Below, piece by piece: positions 10,702 through 22,578 of a stretch of DNA of 64,000 nt (the stretch's first letter is position 1; each line of letters begins with the position of its first letter). The stretch is from Neoscytalidium dimidiatum (taxonomy: Eukaryota > Ascomycota > Dothideomycetes > Botryosphaeriales > Botryosphaeriaceae). A model generated the notes under the pieces. That model saw only the letters and a list, made by a program, of their open reading frames with translations, was not told the DNA's origin and ran no database searches. The stretch is from the NCBI GenBank assembly GCA_037367355.1, contig CM074695.1:1116001-1180000 (forward strand), written 5' to 3'. The translations under genes were made by a program, and so were the position numbers.

Positions 10702-11048
10702 CTTGGTCTGGTAGCAAGCTGATGATGCTCAAATCATTGGCCGGGTGTAGTGGCGAACAATGCTTTTATATGATCCACATCCTCGCGTCACAGCCGGCGT
10801 CAGATGCCACTTGTAGAGTTCTATCCGCGGCTGCGTACGATGGTGTACCAAGGTTCGTATTTGAACGCTTGGCAACCCCTGAGGAAGTCACCTTCCTTTT
10901 TCGGTAGTCGGTGAACAACTGATTCCATGCATTTGCAACTCTCAGTCATAATGTAAGCAATGAAGTATAGTTCGTCAAACCGTCAAGCATTATTGATACA
11001 GAGTCTCAAGAAGTACAGTGGGAATACACGGGGAATACATAAGAGCAC
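10702..11048. other. Intergenic spacer with protease promoter
   Basis: This spacer holds the upstream region of the M43 protease and the 3' flank of the next minus-strand gene. A TATAAAA element on the minus strand is listed separately. Nothing else is seen. Confidence 0.6.
10764..10770 (-). promoter_or_regulatory. Candidate TATA box of M43 protease
   Basis: On the minus strand the sequence reads TATAAAA about 63 bases upstream of the protease ATG at 10701. Its position and sequence suit a core promoter. Confidence 0.5.
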
Positions 11049-12128
11049 TCATCTTCCTTTCTCTTCATCTTCATCATCGAACTTGCCGCTGGCTCTTTCG
11101 AGCTTCTTCCTGTGTTCCCTGGCTCCATAGTAGAATTCTCTTCCCACCATGAAAGTGAACAAACCAAGCAGGACCGCAATAACGATGCTGATGAATATCA
11201 GCACAATTACAGCGAACACCTTGCCGGTGTAGTACAGCCCCCTCCAATCCTGGTGCTTCCACCCGCCCTTCTCGGTGTTGATTCCCAGCTGCATGGCGCC
11301 CATGATGAGATTGATAACACCGAAAAGGAACAGCAGCGGGCCGTAGAACCGCGAGAAGTAGGCGTCGTAGTTGCCGTACACCTTCTCGAAGTTGAAGTCG
11401 AGCAGCACGAACTTGGCCCAGAAGTTGAGCCGGCTGAGACGCAGGTCGCCGTAGTGGTAGCGCAGGGAGACGGACGAATCCTGCACCCGCGACCCGTGGA
11501 AGCATTCGATGAACGCGATGAAGTCCTCAAACGTGACTTTGGTCGTTGATTCGCCGTCCGGCGAGGGGAGTTCGGACGGGATCAGGCCGCTGCTCGTGGC
11601 CAGCGCGAAGTCGGATGGATGCTGGACCAAGGATGCGTAGGTGCGCATGAAGCCGAGGGCTGATTGGTGCGCGGCTTTGCCGACGCCATCGGAGCAGAAT
11701 TCCTCGGTGAAGACCGTGTCCCAGAACTCGTATGAGAGAAGGAAGACTGGGATGGGCTTGAGAAAGATCCTCTTACGGTGCCAGACACAGTGGAGCTCCG
11801 GGTTCTGCGTGATTGTAATCTCGCGACCTCGTACGTTTTGAAGAGACAAGCTGTTGATGTTGGCACTGTCGTGCGTTGCGATGAGCCACAGATAATGGTA
11901 GAATTTGTCAAGCTTCGGTGTTGTAAAATTCTTGCTTAGGAATGTTGAGAGGCTCGGGAGATCAAGTGTCGTTTGCGGGTGGCCGGGCAGGCGGTCAGGT
12001 AGTTTCTTGCTTGTGGACTCGAGCAATAGTTTGCCGGAATCGCGCTTGTGCAGTCCATGGAACAGGGCATTCTTCGCAATGAATGGAGGTCCGTAGTTGT
12101 AAGACTTGATTTCGTGTGGTTTCTCCAT
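11049..12128 (-). CDS. Two-helix membrane protein, DUF6601-like
   Basis: A single exon of 359 residues. The N-terminal 250 residues form a soluble region with conserved-looking blocks such as DKFYHYLWLIATHDSANINS, NPELHCVWHRKRIFLKPIP and LSYEFW. The C-terminus has two hydrophobic segments (around FYGPLLFLFGVINLIMGAMQ and FAVIVLIFISIVIAVLLGLF), with a polar loop between them. A basic-acidic tail ends in DDEDEEKGR. I recognise the pattern of a fungal-specific family of unknown function (DUF6601, from memory). No enzymatic motif is visible. It is probably a membrane protein with the large domain on one side; its role is unknown. Confidence 0.75.
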   Translation of the reverse strand: MEKPHEIKSYNYGPPFIAKNALFHGLHKRDSGKLLLESTSKKLPDRLPGHPQTTLDLPSLSTFLSKNFTTPKLDKFYHYLWLIATHDSANINSLSLQNVRGREITITQNPELHCVWHRKRIFLKPIPVFLLSYEFWDTVFTEEFCSDGVGKAAHQSALGFMRTYASLVQHPSDFALATSSGLIPSELPSPDGESTTKVTFEDFIAFIECFHGSRVQDSSVSLRYHYGDLRLSRLNFWAKFVLLDFNFEKVYGNYDAYFSRFYGPLLFLFGVINLIMGAMQLGINTEKGGWKHQDWRGLYYTGKVFAVIVLIFISIVIAVLLGLFTFMVGREFYYGAREHRKKLERASGKFDDEDEEKGR

Positions 12129-14344
12129 TGTCTAAGAGCGTGGTGGATAAAGGGTATTATATCCCTAGTACCGGAATGAGTTGACCTGTCAATCTCATGA
12201 GCTATTTGTTCAATACGTAGCGATAGTGAATACTCGCCTTTGCTGTAGTATGAAATAACAGGCAAGAAACGTCGACGGTGATGAGATTCCTGGGGCCAAA
12301 ATGCAGAGAGGAATGAATTCCGAGATGGAAGCGCTTCGCGGGGGCTTAGATTAAATGTATGAATCGCCGCGCAACGGACAACACGCCCCACTCTCATACG
12401 TGTACAGCCCCCAGGGTCCGCTTAGTGGATGCAAATAGTATCCAATCGGAGCATATAAAGCAGGAGGATCTAACACTACCGATATTGCACGCGCATGAAT
12501 ATTCTGCACTGCTTCGGCATTTGACACTTGAAGAAACTCAAAGTAGAGCAATGGCTTGTTAAATATACGGCCTTTCACCGATGGGATATGTGTTTTGGCC
12601 TCGACGAGCGCCATGGAAATTTTCAGGCGTTGCGGAACCACTTTCCCCCAGATTTCAGCAAAAGGTACCGGCACGAGGCGGATGCATGACAGCTCAGGCC
12701 CCGGGATGCACCGGTCAGCCTCTCTCTGACCTGCCAAGTTCCGCCAACCGCCATTGAGAAAGAGAGTAGCCTTTTACGGCAATTTTACGGTGAATCCGAG
12801 CCCTGATTGTTCGTCGTCGCGTGTTGTGATTGCACCGTGTTCCTGAAGCGCCAGGTCATGAAATTGCGCGCTGGACGTGCTCACCGCTACAATTCGCGCA
12901 CGCTTAGGATTTCTCGCTTCGCAAAATGGCTCAACCCAGCGGCCTAGATTGATCGACCTGGCGATCATCGTCTGTTGTGGTACCTGAAATTTGTAGGGCT
13001 GTGTTTCACTTTGCTTCTTAACGGATTCTTTACACCGCTTCAACATTTATTCCCAAGGTTAATGCTAGAACATCAATAAGGCGAAAAGCAACCAGTTCGT
13101 CTACATAGCACACTGGGCGTCCTATCCTACAGCTGAAGCTTTGTATAAGAGTTTAAAACTTGTTTCTGGCATACTTAATAGATAGGACCCGAATACAGAA
13201 GCCTCTCCCAACGTAGGAAAAAAGCGTAGTCGATAGCTCGGCGTAGTTACAGCTGGCTGCAAAAATCGAAGAGGTCGCAACGATACCAAAAATCAGATAT
13301 CGGTCAATTGTTAACAAATGCTTTCCCTTTCAATGCTGCGATGCGACTCTGACCCATACATATCACACTGATCTACGGTCGACCCTCTCTTTCTTTTTCT
13401 TTTTTTTGGCGCTAAATGTTTGTTTAGTTCCCCCTTTACGAAATTAACCAAAGCGGACGCGAATAACACGTTGAAACTACTCCGCACCTATCAGCTACGA
13501 GCAGTTGACGAATAAAGTAAGACTTGTTTGCATCATTCAGGTGGAATTTTGCTCTAGCTAACATTAAACTTAGACTGGAACCATATAGTGCCTGTACTCT
13601 ATCCATCACTAGGAGCAGGATTTTGGATCCCCAAAATATCTACGCACCAACGTTAGTAAATAAGCATTTTTTAGCAACTCACACTTAATTCAAAATTTAT
13701 TCACTAGAGCTCCTCCCCTCAATTGGTTTAAAGATTGAGAGAATCACACTATACTATAAGACCTGTCTACGGTATCAACAGGTAACTTTCGTTCAATTTT
13801 CGTTCAAAGCGATCACATGCCGCCATTTCAAAAGGACTCCACCTCCTTCACCCCGACTATAGTTCGATATTTTCCATGAGATTAAGGCACATGGATACGG
13901 TGACGTATCTCTCTAAGCTGTGTCAATGTAATCAAATGTTTGCTCAATGCTGGTTCTTTCCTATGGCTCTGAGAGGTCGCCGCAGTGCATAAAAATAGCG
14001 TTATCATCGCAGTATACAGTTACAATGGAATAGAAGGGTGTGGAAGATCCGGTCATCATTGATGTGATTGGGTTTTGCAGGAACCTCCCCTTCTTTTCAG
14101 GGCTAGTAGAATGCTGAGGGGTCTTCTCACGCTTCATCGGCTGTGGACAGGAAGACGATCAGAATAGATGAAATCTATTGTGGCCACGCCTTATTTTCTT
14201 CTAGTCCTAGTTTCTCGAGAAGCTGTACGCCAAATACACCATACGATCCTGCATCTAATTGCCATCTCCTGGGTTAAGGTCGGGCGGACGGCAGATGCGA
14301 AGAGTGCTGGATTCCTCGTGGGCTAAGAAGAAGGTTTTCCACAG
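12129..14344. other. Gene-poor AT-rich spacer
   Basis: About 2.2 kb with dense stops and T-rich tracts (for example near 13385-13405). A 128-codon minus frame (12351-12737) has no recognisable features. I find no supportable gene, RNA or transposon terminus. Confidence 0.55.
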
Positions 14345-14820
14345 TTAGTGGAACGTCACCAGCACTAGGAAAACAAGCATAGCCTAGTAACATCCCTCTT
14401 AAAGAAAAGAGAAAGGTTCACAACTCACCACCGCAGACGACGCCACTGCAACAGCCGTTGCTTGCGGCTCTGCTGTCTCTGCCACCGTAGCATTCACCTG
14501 TTTTGGACATTATTAGAGTCATGTCTCTCCAAAGGTTGAGACAGCGTACCCCAGGCTGCAATACAAATGCCGCACCTTCCACGGCCCTCGGGCTGCGTGA
14601 CGCAGACGTAGTCGCCGCCGCAGTTGAGATCGAAGGTGCACTGGCCTCCTTCGTACAGGTAGTCGAGACAGACGCCGTTGTCGCAGCGGTAGGAGGAGCA
14701 GTCCTTGCTCGTGGTACAGCTGGCCCCAGCCGCGCCGGCTTTGTAATTGTCGGCAGGAGAGGGTGCCGCGAGGGCTAAGCTAGAGGCGAGGCCACCGAGC
14801 AGAAGAGTGGCAAGAAGCAT
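14345..14820 (-). CDS. Small secreted 13-cysteine protein
   Basis: Exons 14820-14550, 14497-14429 and 14364-14345 give about 119 residues. Introns are 52 bases (gtacgc...aaacag) and 64 bases (gtgagt...cctag, with a TTACTAG-like branch site). If the last intron is retained, the protein ends at 14418 with GGEL instead. A signal peptide (MLLATLLLGGLASSLALAA) is followed by a cysteine-rich mature part with Cys at 35, 41, 46, 51, 61, 67, 73, 83, 86, 93, 106, 107 and 112. Repeated short loops such as CSSYRC, GVC, NCGGDYVC and GCCSGVVC suggest several disulphides. It resembles the broad class of fungal secreted cysteine-rich proteins. No specific family is recognised and the function is unknown. Confidence 0.72.
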
Positions 14821-17800
14821 GGTCGTGTTTTCAGCTTTTTGATGTTGATAGAATTAAGGAAAGGGGATGGAGAGTGATTGAGATTGTGTGATTCAAGGAA
14901 GTGATGGTGTTATACTGCCATCTTCCGTTCTAATTATACCTTTCTCTCAGCGAACGAGTTCCGACAAGTCCGCATATATTCAGGGCTGAGTCAAGACGTA
15001 GGACGAGACAAACTAGGCTGTGGACCACAACTTTAGCTAAGTTAAGTATACGGATGCGAACACGGACATGTTCCAGCGTGAATGCGAAGATTACGAACAA
15101 ATTTCGTAAACAAGATTCATTCTGTTATACGGTAGGGACGTCTATAGATTTCTTCCCCGGTCTTCAGCTCTTGCGTACTGCTCCTCTAATACCTTTCGCA
15201 TAGCTGTTTCGCTCATATCAACACCTCTCTATGATATGGTCTGCGTTGCTCACTTAACTCCAGAAGTAGAGGAAGTAAACAGAGGAGAGCCGCAACTGCT
15301 ATTAAGGAGTGTTTGACTTTACTAGGAATTTATCAGCCGAGTCACGAACGCTTTGGTGGAGTGAACAGTAACAAATAAGCTTAAAGTTTCTGCCCCGGAA
15401 AAGACCGAACAACCTATAATTGGGCCTTATCGCGGTTTGACTGCTTAGACAGGATGACGTTCGTAACCTTACCTGCAAATTCAAAATTTCCGAGAACTTT
15501 GTGATTTAATCCGAGAGACCTAGTCTGAGCACGAACTCGCCTGGCGTTTCCGGAATTCCAACAGGCGACAAAAACTGTACAAATATAAAGGCCACGGCAT
15601 GTTGGTTAAAGTAGAGGGTTGACTTGATTTCCGGCATAAGATGGTACGTGCCCGTCCGCACTGCACTTGTCGCAAGAGCAATACCAAAAACGGGAGGCAA
15701 AAGGGAGTGAAATGGCCTTGTCGCTCCGCCCTTGTGTGGTACAACTAAATGGCTTTTGCATTGCATCAAGGTCGTCACTAAGAAAACTTAGCGGCATCTT
15801 ATTCCTATGCGGAGTTCCAGGGCGGAACTTCTGATTCGTAGTACTAACATAGAGTTGTACGGTTGCTACAGCTCATCGGTATCTTGACAACTTGCTGGGG
15901 AGAAATCCATGTTAATAATTGTGTTGCATAATCAGCCCAGGGCCTCAGCGCGTTCCCAAGTGAGCGCGTGGATTGTTTAACCAGGATAATTAGCATAAAC
16001 ATAGTTAGCATATTCCCTTGGATTTCTTGGCACTGAATGCATCACATTGATGATAGATGGGTCTACGGTGGAACGAAATGGGGAAAAATGGGCCATCATG
16101 GGGGTTACGAAATCTGTGACCACAGCACTATGTTAGCAGACCACCACAATTATGCCAGGAAAGAAAACATATATTGGCGAAGCTTCCAGTATGACCACGG
16201 CACGCGTCGGCTCCAATCGTCTGACAGCTGTACCGGAAATTAAAACACGTGCTTACTTTCGCGTCATCAAAATGCCTCGTCTAGAGGAAGTCGGACTCAC
16301 TACTATATATCAGACGTGCCGAAAGAGGCTACGCCCGACCGTTATCCTGAATTTGCTAGCTCCACGATCCTCAATATTCCACAGCTCGACGGCGACTTTC
16401 ATTTGCTCGGCCACCAGTTGAAGATCCATATTACTAAGAACAGCGTGCGTAAGGTGAAACGATCCTCTAGCCAGCTGAGATCTTCACGTTGAAGATATAT
16501 ACCCACAGAAGCAGCCTTTCGGAGTGCATAGAGACCCTCCAGTAGCAGACCATGCTTTGACTGTCTGGCTGTCTGGCTGTCTGGTGAGGAGCATGTCGCG
16601 CGGGCTTGGCTGAGGACCGTGCAATTGATTGTGGAGCAGGCGGGGAGAAGAAGTGCGTGATAGCTTGGTTCGAGACGTGACGGGGCACTTTCCGCCGTAG
16701 GTTGTTTTCCCAGCCTTGTGAAGTGGCAGCGCATGTAATTTGTAGGATGTGGGGCGTGCTGCTGGGGAAGAGGGGCCTCGTCACCGGCGGGATACCGCTG
16801 AACAGGTGTGGCTGAGGGAGAGGCTTGGGTTGGTTTGTTGAGAAGGGATAGAGACGGCGGCTACGCTCGAGGGTTTCCTTCAGCAAGCTGAAAGTAGCGG
16901 GCGGTGTACCGGGCAAGGCGAGGCGAAGTGAATGAGCGTGATGAGTCTATTTTGAGGATTGGTCCCCGCGCACACTGCAAGCTACAAACTCATCCCTCTA
17001 ATCTTCTTCATGCATTCAACACATTTGCTTTTCCAATGCTAGCCCCAAAGCTTAAGTACGAGCGGAAATCCAAGTGTAGTCAGCGGGCGATACTAAAAAC
17101 GACCGTGTGAAACTGCGTGACCTCTATACCTGACTGTTCTAAGCAAGCGTTCGCCGGAAGAGTACTTTTTTTTTTTTTTTTTTTTACGAGGTAGCTGACC
17201 CTGTTCTTCATATTTTCATAACGCCGATTGTTGTCTCGCCTAATGGCTGGGAGTAATAGTTCGATTGAAGAAGTGGCGAGCTACCCACCTATGGCATGGC
17301 GGTTTCGGCATTTGTCGAGTACCCCGCTACCTCTACGGAGGGGGAAAATGCCCGAAAGGGTGTTTTATAGGCCTCGGGCTGACTTTTTGCGGTCCTGCGT
17401 TCAGTTCCAGCTTCGGTTAGAGGAAACTTCTCCAAAATATTGAACCCAATGAACAGGCGTCTGCCGATTTTCGTCCTTCCTCACGCAATGAGCTCTAAAA
17501 AGTGGCATTCCGCGTATTTGTTCTGCCTTGAAGATGATGGTAATACGCGAGTTTTTATCAGTGTAGGAGTCTCTCATCGTTCGACATTCTCTGTCATTTT
17601 GATTCCGAGAGAATGTCAAAAGGGACCCCAGTACGGACCAGAAAGAAGGGTATTGGTATCTATGATCTGCTATGCCGTCAGTCACACAACCCATAACGAA
17701 ATGTCATAATCATATCTGCACAACGAAAGGAAAATGCGCCACTGTCGCCGCCGCCGCCGCCACCACCACCACCATCACCACCACCACCACAATCCACAAA

Positions 17801-17836
17801 ACTCCAGTAATTTTCCAGTCGCCTCACGCCCGAGCC
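14821..17836. other. Long gene-poor spacer with simple repeats
   Basis: No gene is supported in this 3 kb. It contains three tandem CTGTCTGG units at 16561-16584 and a run of 20 T at 17166-17185. At 17735-17792 a GCC-repeat runs into a CAC/CAT-repeat. A 149-codon minus frame (16467-16916) is Pro/Ser-rich and shows no domain. Confidence 0.55.
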
Positions 17837-19153
17837 CTACACGGCCGCCTTCGGATCGTCTTCCTCAGGCCTCTGCCCATAAACAACCCAGAAGTTCAGT
17901 ACCATATGCACATCCTTTCTCTTCATATCCGCGCGACACTTCGCAATGAAAACCTGCACCTCCTCCGCCGTCCAGCCCAGAATCCGGGTGAAAACGGCCA
18001 ACACGAACGCCTCGAGCCCCTCGTACGTCTGGACGAAGTTGAAGGCGCCGATCCTCTTCATGGTCGCGTCCTTGGGCCAGGCGCCGAACGGCAGCTTGCA
18101 GATGCGCTGGTGGACGTTGGTGAAGCCGGCCTCCTCCATCCAGCCGCGCAGCCGGGGGCCCGGCGACACGGTGCGGCCGATGCGGTCGCAGCCCTCGACC
18201 AGCAGCTCGGCCAGCCGCTTCATGTGGTGGTCGTCGCCCATGGACCCGTCGTCCGAGTAGTAGTTCATCTCGTAGTCGGAGAACTCGGCCCAGCCGCCCG
18301 GCCGCGTCGCCGCGAACGCCTGCCGGAACAGGCGCGGCCAGTCGGCGATCGAGCCCGCCATGTAGCGCACGTGGACCAGGTCGAAGGGGTCGCGCGCCGG
18401 CCAGTCGGACTCGACGTCGTCGACCTCGAAGCGGACGTTCGGGGGCACTTTTTGTTGGAGGCGCGTTAGCGGTGTCGAGGGGAGGGAAATGGATGGGTTG
18501 GGAAGGGGAGGGGCTCACCCCAGCGCGGTTGGATGGGCGACAGGTCGTTGCCGACGACCTCGGCGTCCGGATAGGCGTCGCCGGCCTCGATGGCCCAGAT
18601 GCCGGTGCTGCGGTGCGAAAGGGAAAGTAAGCTATCAGCGGCAGCGGGCCGAGACGAGGCGGTGCGAGGGCGACTTGTGCACGTACCCGGTGCCGACGTC
18701 GAGGATGCGCTTCGGCGGCGCTGACAGCGGGGCCAGGAACAGCTTGCTGCCCTTCGCGAGGATTTGCATGTGGTGGACCATGTCCAGGCGGTCTTGCTCT
18801 TTGTCATCGTTGGGGAAGTTGTCTGAAGAAGTGAATCCGCGCGCGTCAGTGCCTCTGTCTCATAGCTTGAAGAGTTTCGGGAATTGCTTGCGTACAGGCG
18901 CCCTCGCGATAGGCGTGGAAGCGGCGGCCATGCTCGATCTTGTATTCCTCGACGGACGAGGCCAGCGAGGTGGAGTAGCTCTGCCTGTGCGCGCGGTGAG
19001 ACTGGAGAGCGGGCGAAAAGGAGGGAGAACGAGCACAGGTGCAGAGTGCAGAGGTAAGAAGAGCAATACGCACATGTCGTCGCTGCCGGTAGCAGAATCG
19101 CTCTCCAGAGCAGGGTCGACCTCGACAGCGGGCTGAGTCGCGGGATTGCACAT
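17837..19153 (-). CDS. LaeA-like SAM-dependent methyltransferase
   Basis: Five exons: 19153-19074, 18984-18896, 18822-18687, 18607-18519 and 18447-17837, giving 334 residues. Introns are 71-89 bases with GT-AG ends; the last has a GCTAACG branch site. Domain order is a short acidic N-terminus, YSTSLASSVEEYKIEHGRRF, then DRLDMVHHM. The SAM-binding motif LDVGTGTGIWAIE lies at about 97-109. After it come GNDLSPIQPRW, FEVDDVESDW, PFDLVHVRYMAGSIADWPRL, and PGGWAEFSDYE. This is the order of fungal LaeA/TAM-type methyltransferases. LaeA itself is a nuclear regulator of secondary metabolism, but most paralogues have unknown substrates. It could be a metabolite methyltransferase; the sequence does not decide. 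Confidence 0.9.
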
Positions 19154-20317
19154 TGTGAGGAAGCACCGGAGGCTCGGTAACAGGAATGCAGGCGGGAGAA
19201 AAAGCACACAAAAGGAACCCGGCAGACGGGTTGCTGGGCGCTGGTGAAGTAGGAGGCGGGAGGCGGGAGTGGTGCGGGGGGTGTCTTACCGTCTTACCAC
19301 GGCTGCGTGTAAGAGACAGCAGCCCAGCAGCGCGTGTAGCGCCTGGCGGCGCACGGCTATCTATCCGTTCTCGCGAGGCTGCAAAGAGCAGCTCTCCCGC
19401 CTGCAAGGCCCGGCAAGGTAGTAGCTAGCTATGGGGTAATGTCCGTTAGCGCGGCGCGGCCTGATGGTGGCCCCGCTACTGTTGCTCGCTGGAAAAATTG
19501 GCGCTCTGCCGCGTTGTCTCTTCAGCCGCGGACCGCCCAGCCCTTGTTGCTGAATGCGACCTTGGCCGTGCGCCGTCTCACCGCATGGGGTCGACGTTTG
19601 GGGCAGCTCTCAGGTGGTGGGCAGGCAATTTCTGAGCAACTTGGCATTGGTTGCGCATGCGCGAGCGGTGGAGAACAAAACAGCCCGGTCGCCGGACGAG
19701 CGACCTCTGACAGGGCCGGCGGTAACGACACGGGAGATCTGATGATCTGGTCAGAGCAAGATTGATAACCCGTCTGCTATGCCGTTGTTGGAGCCAGCTG
19801 TCAGGAACCGAGGAATTAGGGGCCGCGACCACACCCCAAGGCGTGCTGCAGGATCCAGTAAATGTTGCGCACCGCATCAGAAGCAGAGATGTCTGTACTC
19901 GATGGAATTGGCAGCGGAGGAGCAGTGTGAACCCTCTTGGGCAAGAAGGACGACGGGCCGCAAAGCCACAGGCCGGCAAGACTCGACGGCAGACGGGCAG
20001 GGCGGGCGGGCCGGCTTGGCCCAACCGCCACTCTAAAGCCAGGCTCGCCCACCGCCTTCCCAGCAGTCAAATATGCTCCGGGCGGCCAGCTCCGCGCTAA
20101 ACCCCCGCCGTTCAACGCCTGCCGCCCGCGCCCACGTGCTGGCGCATCACGGTCCCGCCGCCGCGTCGTGCCGGTGCCCCTTCTTTTCTTCACCGCGGTC
20201 CATTAGCCCATCCATCCATCCATCCATCCATCACTCACTAGCATTCCTCCATCAATCCTATTCGTTCATCGTCATCATGGAGCGTGACTAGTCTGCTGAA
20301 GCCCCTGATATGACGCA
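19154..20317. other. Divergent intergenic region
   Basis: GC-rich spacer between the divergent methyltransferase and the next plus-strand gene, so it should hold both promoters. A CATC tetranucleotide repeat spans 20208-20233. No gene is supported despite long open frames, which here reflect high GC. Confidence 0.55.
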
Positions 20318-22167
20318 ATGCCGAATCAAGAGTATTGCGGCATGGAATATGCTACCGCTGCCGCCGGCTGGCCCTGTGGGAATCTGATCTACGTCTACTG
20401 CACATACTGTACCGACGAAAACAAGTCAACTTCCGTGTGACATCCTAGGGCACCGATATTTTTCTTCGCTGATTTACGTCGCTTAGTTGCTCACGAAATT
20501 CTTCCTCAAAGGCGACCGATGCATATTCAAGGGCAGGCAATACTTTCTCTGTTTGGTTGTTCCGAAAACCTCTTTCAGGAGACCCCTATGTGCTCCAGGT
20601 AAGCAGCGGATCTTCTTCGTCTGGGAAGACGACTTCCGACCTGAGGGCTCCACACCAGCCTCGCTCTCTCAAATATCTATTGAATTGGACGCCCACACCC
20701 TTAATGATTGGAGGACATGCCTTCTGCGGAAAAACGGACGGAACGACCGGCAAGCTTATGCTGAAGTGCGCTGCGACTTTTCGGTAGCGTTGCGTACTGC
20801 CGTTGCCTTGTGGGCTCGTAATGTATCAATCACCGCGCTCCAGAGTGAGGCTGCCCTTTATGGTGGCGCCGTTCCATCAGAAGAGTCCAAAGCCGCTCGA
20901 GTTTGCTCTTCTGCCTCCCGCCACTCATACCAGATCGTGTTACCGGAAAACTGGACCCTCACCGAGAATGAAATCAGCCCCTGTCCCGTATTTGTGACAA
21001 CCGGCCTCCCAGAACATGTAGTTTGCCTGCTTTTATTCACCCTCCACCTCTCCGCTGAAACCTTTTACGTAGATTATAGACGCATTCCTGGAGGCGGTCA
21101 ATCTCCCTACCAGTGACCCAGACCATGCGCTTCGCGTTACGGTCCTTAACATTGAAACCAGTGCTGGTGCTAAAGAACCGGATCTCGAAGACCCTCAATC
21201 AGTCTCTCAATTGAGCAATCCTACGGGCACCTCAACAACCTTCATCTACTCCCTAATCCGCCATCTAAGCTCCATTCGTCTCTCCTCTCGATACTTCATC
21301 ATCCTGGATCATCTCACCATACCCGCCCGTTATCGCCGCCGCCTCCTCAACAACCCAACCGAAGAACACGACCTCCACGACCTGACCTGCGTAATCGGCG
21401 ACGCCTCCACCCCCACCGTCAACAAAGCAGACTCCCTCCCGCTCCTCGTCCGCAGCGCCTTCGACTCCTGCGGCGACATCCTCGACGCCCTCACCCGCAG
21501 CGGCGGCAGCGGCCCCTCCCTCCGCGCCTACGCCAACGACGCCGCCGTCGACTACGGCGGCTGCATCGCGTTTCCGGTCAGCCGCAACGGCGGCCACACC
21601 CTCGCCTCGGACACCCGCACCAACGGCAACCAGACCCTCGCCTCAGGCACCGGCACGAACGCCCCCGGCAGCAGCAGCAGCAGCAGCACCGACGCCACCT
21701 CGACGCCCGCAACCGCGAGCCGCTCGCTCGACGCCAAAAGCAAGCGCCTGCAGACCACGCCCGCCCCGGAGAAGGTGAAGAGGGACAAGAAGGGGCTCGA
21801 GCGCGGCCGCCACGCCGTCACGCCGGACTACGCGTACGATCCCCTGCTGCCGCACGGCTGCGCGCTGGGCGTCAGCCAGCCGTCCGTGGGCGAGGACGAG
21901 GGCGGCTCCGGAGCGGGTGAGGAGGAGCCGGGGAGCGGTCAGGCGTCGCCGCCGCGCTCGTCTCCGCCGCGTGGAGGCGGGATCGGGCGGGATCGCGGCG
22001 GCGGAGGTGGGGCGGGGAGGGGTGCGGATGCGGGGGAGACGCGGCCGCGGGCGTCGAAGAGGGTTCGGGTCGACAGTGCGATGGATGGGCAGGGATTGGA
22101 GAGTGATGACGACGGTTGGTATGATGTCCGGCTGCCGGAGGTGACGGGGCTGACGCAGATGATATGA
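20318..22167 (+). CDS. Unrecognised protein, disordered C-terminal half
   Basis: Proposed exons 20318-20434, 20487-21017 and 21073-22167 give 580 residues. Introns are 52 bases (gtgtga...gcttag) and 55 bases (gtagtt...acgtag); both 5' sites are weak. Splicing joins PCPVFVTTGLPEH to IIDAFLEAVNLP in one frame, which supports the model. No known domain is seen. The N-terminus contains several Cys (EYCGMEYATAAAGWPCGN, YCTYC). About 220-330 looks globular (ALRVTVLNIET, RYFIILDHL). The C-terminal 240 residues are low complexity: an imperfect 13-residue repeat around HTLASDTRTNGNQ and QTLASGTGTNAP, then Ser, Gly, Glu and Arg tracts with basic clusters (KVKRDKKGLERGR, SKRVRVD). This would suit a nuclear protein, but that is inference. 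Confidence 0.55.
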
Positions 22168-22578
22168 GTGCGCCGTGGCTCGTTTGTGGGGGTCGCTCTA
22201 CTATCTCTTGGATGTTATCGCGGCATTATGTTTGAAAACGGCCTTGGTGTGAGACTTCTTGCTCGATCCTTTTGTTCGCAGTCTTGCGTGGTTGTCTGGT
22301 ATATTGAGGTTATGGAAATGTTTCGTCAGGGAGGAATTAATCCGACTAACAAGAGACTAAACTAAACCATAGGTACAAGAAACGAAAGACGCACAAGTTC
22401 GCACAACGAGGGGACGAGAGGCACCAGTCCCAGCCCATCCCAGCTACTCATACAAAATCATAAAGAAAGGAAAAGGTGGCCAACAAGGAAATGCCAAGTC
22501 AAAACCCACGAAATCCCCAACGGTCCAGCGGAGGAGCAGAATAATCAAAAACGAACGCCGACCCGCCATGCGGAACCC
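22168..22578. other. Convergent intergenic spacer
   Basis: Short spacer between two convergent genes. No frame of note; it should contain both transcript 3' ends. Confidence 0.6.
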
